Origin: Ryuthela nishihirai
Lineage: Eukaryota > Arthropoda > Arachnida > Araneae > Heptathelidae
Reading direction: 5' to 3'
DNA length: 64,000 bases
Assembly (NCBI GenBank): GCA_038380435.1
Contig: JAWZYU010000025.1
Coordinates: forward strand, 28,434,707 to 28,498,706
In this document: piece by piece, positions 63,414 to 64,000 of the stretch
How the letters are laid out: each line of letters begins with the position of its first letter
Position numbering within the stretch: position 1 is the stretch's first letter
Position numbers and translations under genes: made by a program
The notes under the pieces: generated by a model
What the model was told of the DNA's origin: nothing
What the model saw: the letters and a program-made list of their open reading frames with translations, nothing else
The model's database searches: none

Positions 63414-64000
63414 CCCCGTCAATTCATCGCAGCGTCAGCTTATCGCGATGTCAATTTTTCGGAGCGTCAATTTATCGCGATGTCAATTCATTGCAGCGTC
63501 AGCTTATCGCGACGTCAATTTATCACGATGTCAATTCATTGCAGCTTCAGCTTATCGCGACGTCAATTCATCGCAGCGTCAGTTTATAGCAACATCAATT
63601 CATCGCAGCGTCAGCTTATCGCGATGTCAATTCATTGCAGCGTCAGCTTATCGCGACGTCAATTTATCGCGATGTCAATTCATTGCAGCGTCAGCTTATC
63701 GCGACGTCAATTCATCAAAGCGTCAATTCATCGCTACGTCAATTTATCACGATGTCAATTCATTGCAGCGTCAGCTTATCGCGACGTCAATTCATCAAAG
63801 CGTCAATTCATCGCGACGTCAATTCATCGCAGCGTCAGCTTATCGCGATGTCAATTCATTGCAGCGTCAGCTTATCGCGATGTCAATTCATTGCAGCGTC
63901 AGCTTATCGCTACGTCAATTTATCACGATGTCAATTCATTGCAGCGTCAGCTTATCGCGACGTCAATTCATCAAAGCGTCAGTTTATTGCGACGTCAGTT
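63414..64000. repeat. 16-bp tandem array, continues past the window
   Basis: About 36 monomers of exactly 16 bp with no length change over 587 bp, pattern ygtcarytyatygcrr (for example cgtcaattcatcgcag, cgtcagcttatcgcga). Two main monomer types often alternate, giving a 32-bp secondary period. Most monomers start with CGTCA. No ORF or spacers. Confidence 0.95.

Overview
This window looks like intergenic or intronic DNA from a metazoan, most likely an arthropod and perhaps a chelicerate such as a spider. There are no bacterial operons, Shine-Dalgarno sites or long ORFs. The sequence is dominated by a tRNA-derived SINE, a jockey-like LINE, Tc1/mariner, pogo/Tigger-like and hAT-like DNA transposon remnants, and satellite or minisatellite arrays. 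The clade is inferred from the style of the repeats; no single-copy gene fixes it.

The main component is one young, very active SINE of about 385 bp, called SINE-A here. About 80 full, truncated, nested or degenerate copies or pieces occur on both strands. It has a tRNA-like head with RNA polymerase III A and B boxes, a central body and an AACCC-type tail. About half of the younger copies have visible 9-15 bp target-site duplications (TSDs), so it moves by target-primed reverse transcription. The likely driver is the jockey-like LINE seen at 444-4975, 22645-23590 and 59491-61003, whose 3' end (ATAAAAC plus CCAACC units) resembles the SINE tail. Nearly all short ORFs in the window are antisense or sense readings of SINE-A.

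Layout: 1-5.4 kb, SINE with a MITE in it, then a LINE carrying nested SINEs. 5.6-11.3 kb, SINE-B plus nested SINE-A. 11.8-16.3 kb, two large composites of a palindromic Tc1-type MITE. 17.0-20.2 kb, a degenerate minisatellite, then a 2.3 kb array of a 32-bp satellite. 20.2-29 kb, SINEs, a LINE fragment and an internally deleted Tc1 element with a recognisable DD34E transposase C-terminal half. 29.3-31.5 kb, a palindromic hAT-type MITE and a degenerate AT-rich array. 31.8-42.6 kb, SINEs, a DNA-polymerase-like C-terminal fragment with a 3'-UTR-like tail, and a deletion derivative of a pogo/Tigger-like element. 43-56 kb, SINE-A and SINE-B, further MITE composites and SINE arrays. 56.9-57.4 kb, a 44-bp minisatellite. 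58-62 kb, a LINE inserted into a mariner-like relic. 63-64 kb, a second hAT MITE and a 16-bp array that runs off the window.

The most unusual observation concerns SINE-A insertions made of several head-to-tail pieces that lie between ONE pair of TSDs. The extra pieces are 3'-end fragments, often cut at the same internal position, and they always lie on the tail side of the longest unit. This implies that multimers are inserted in a single event, by template jumping of the reverse transcriptase or from a multimeric source RNA.
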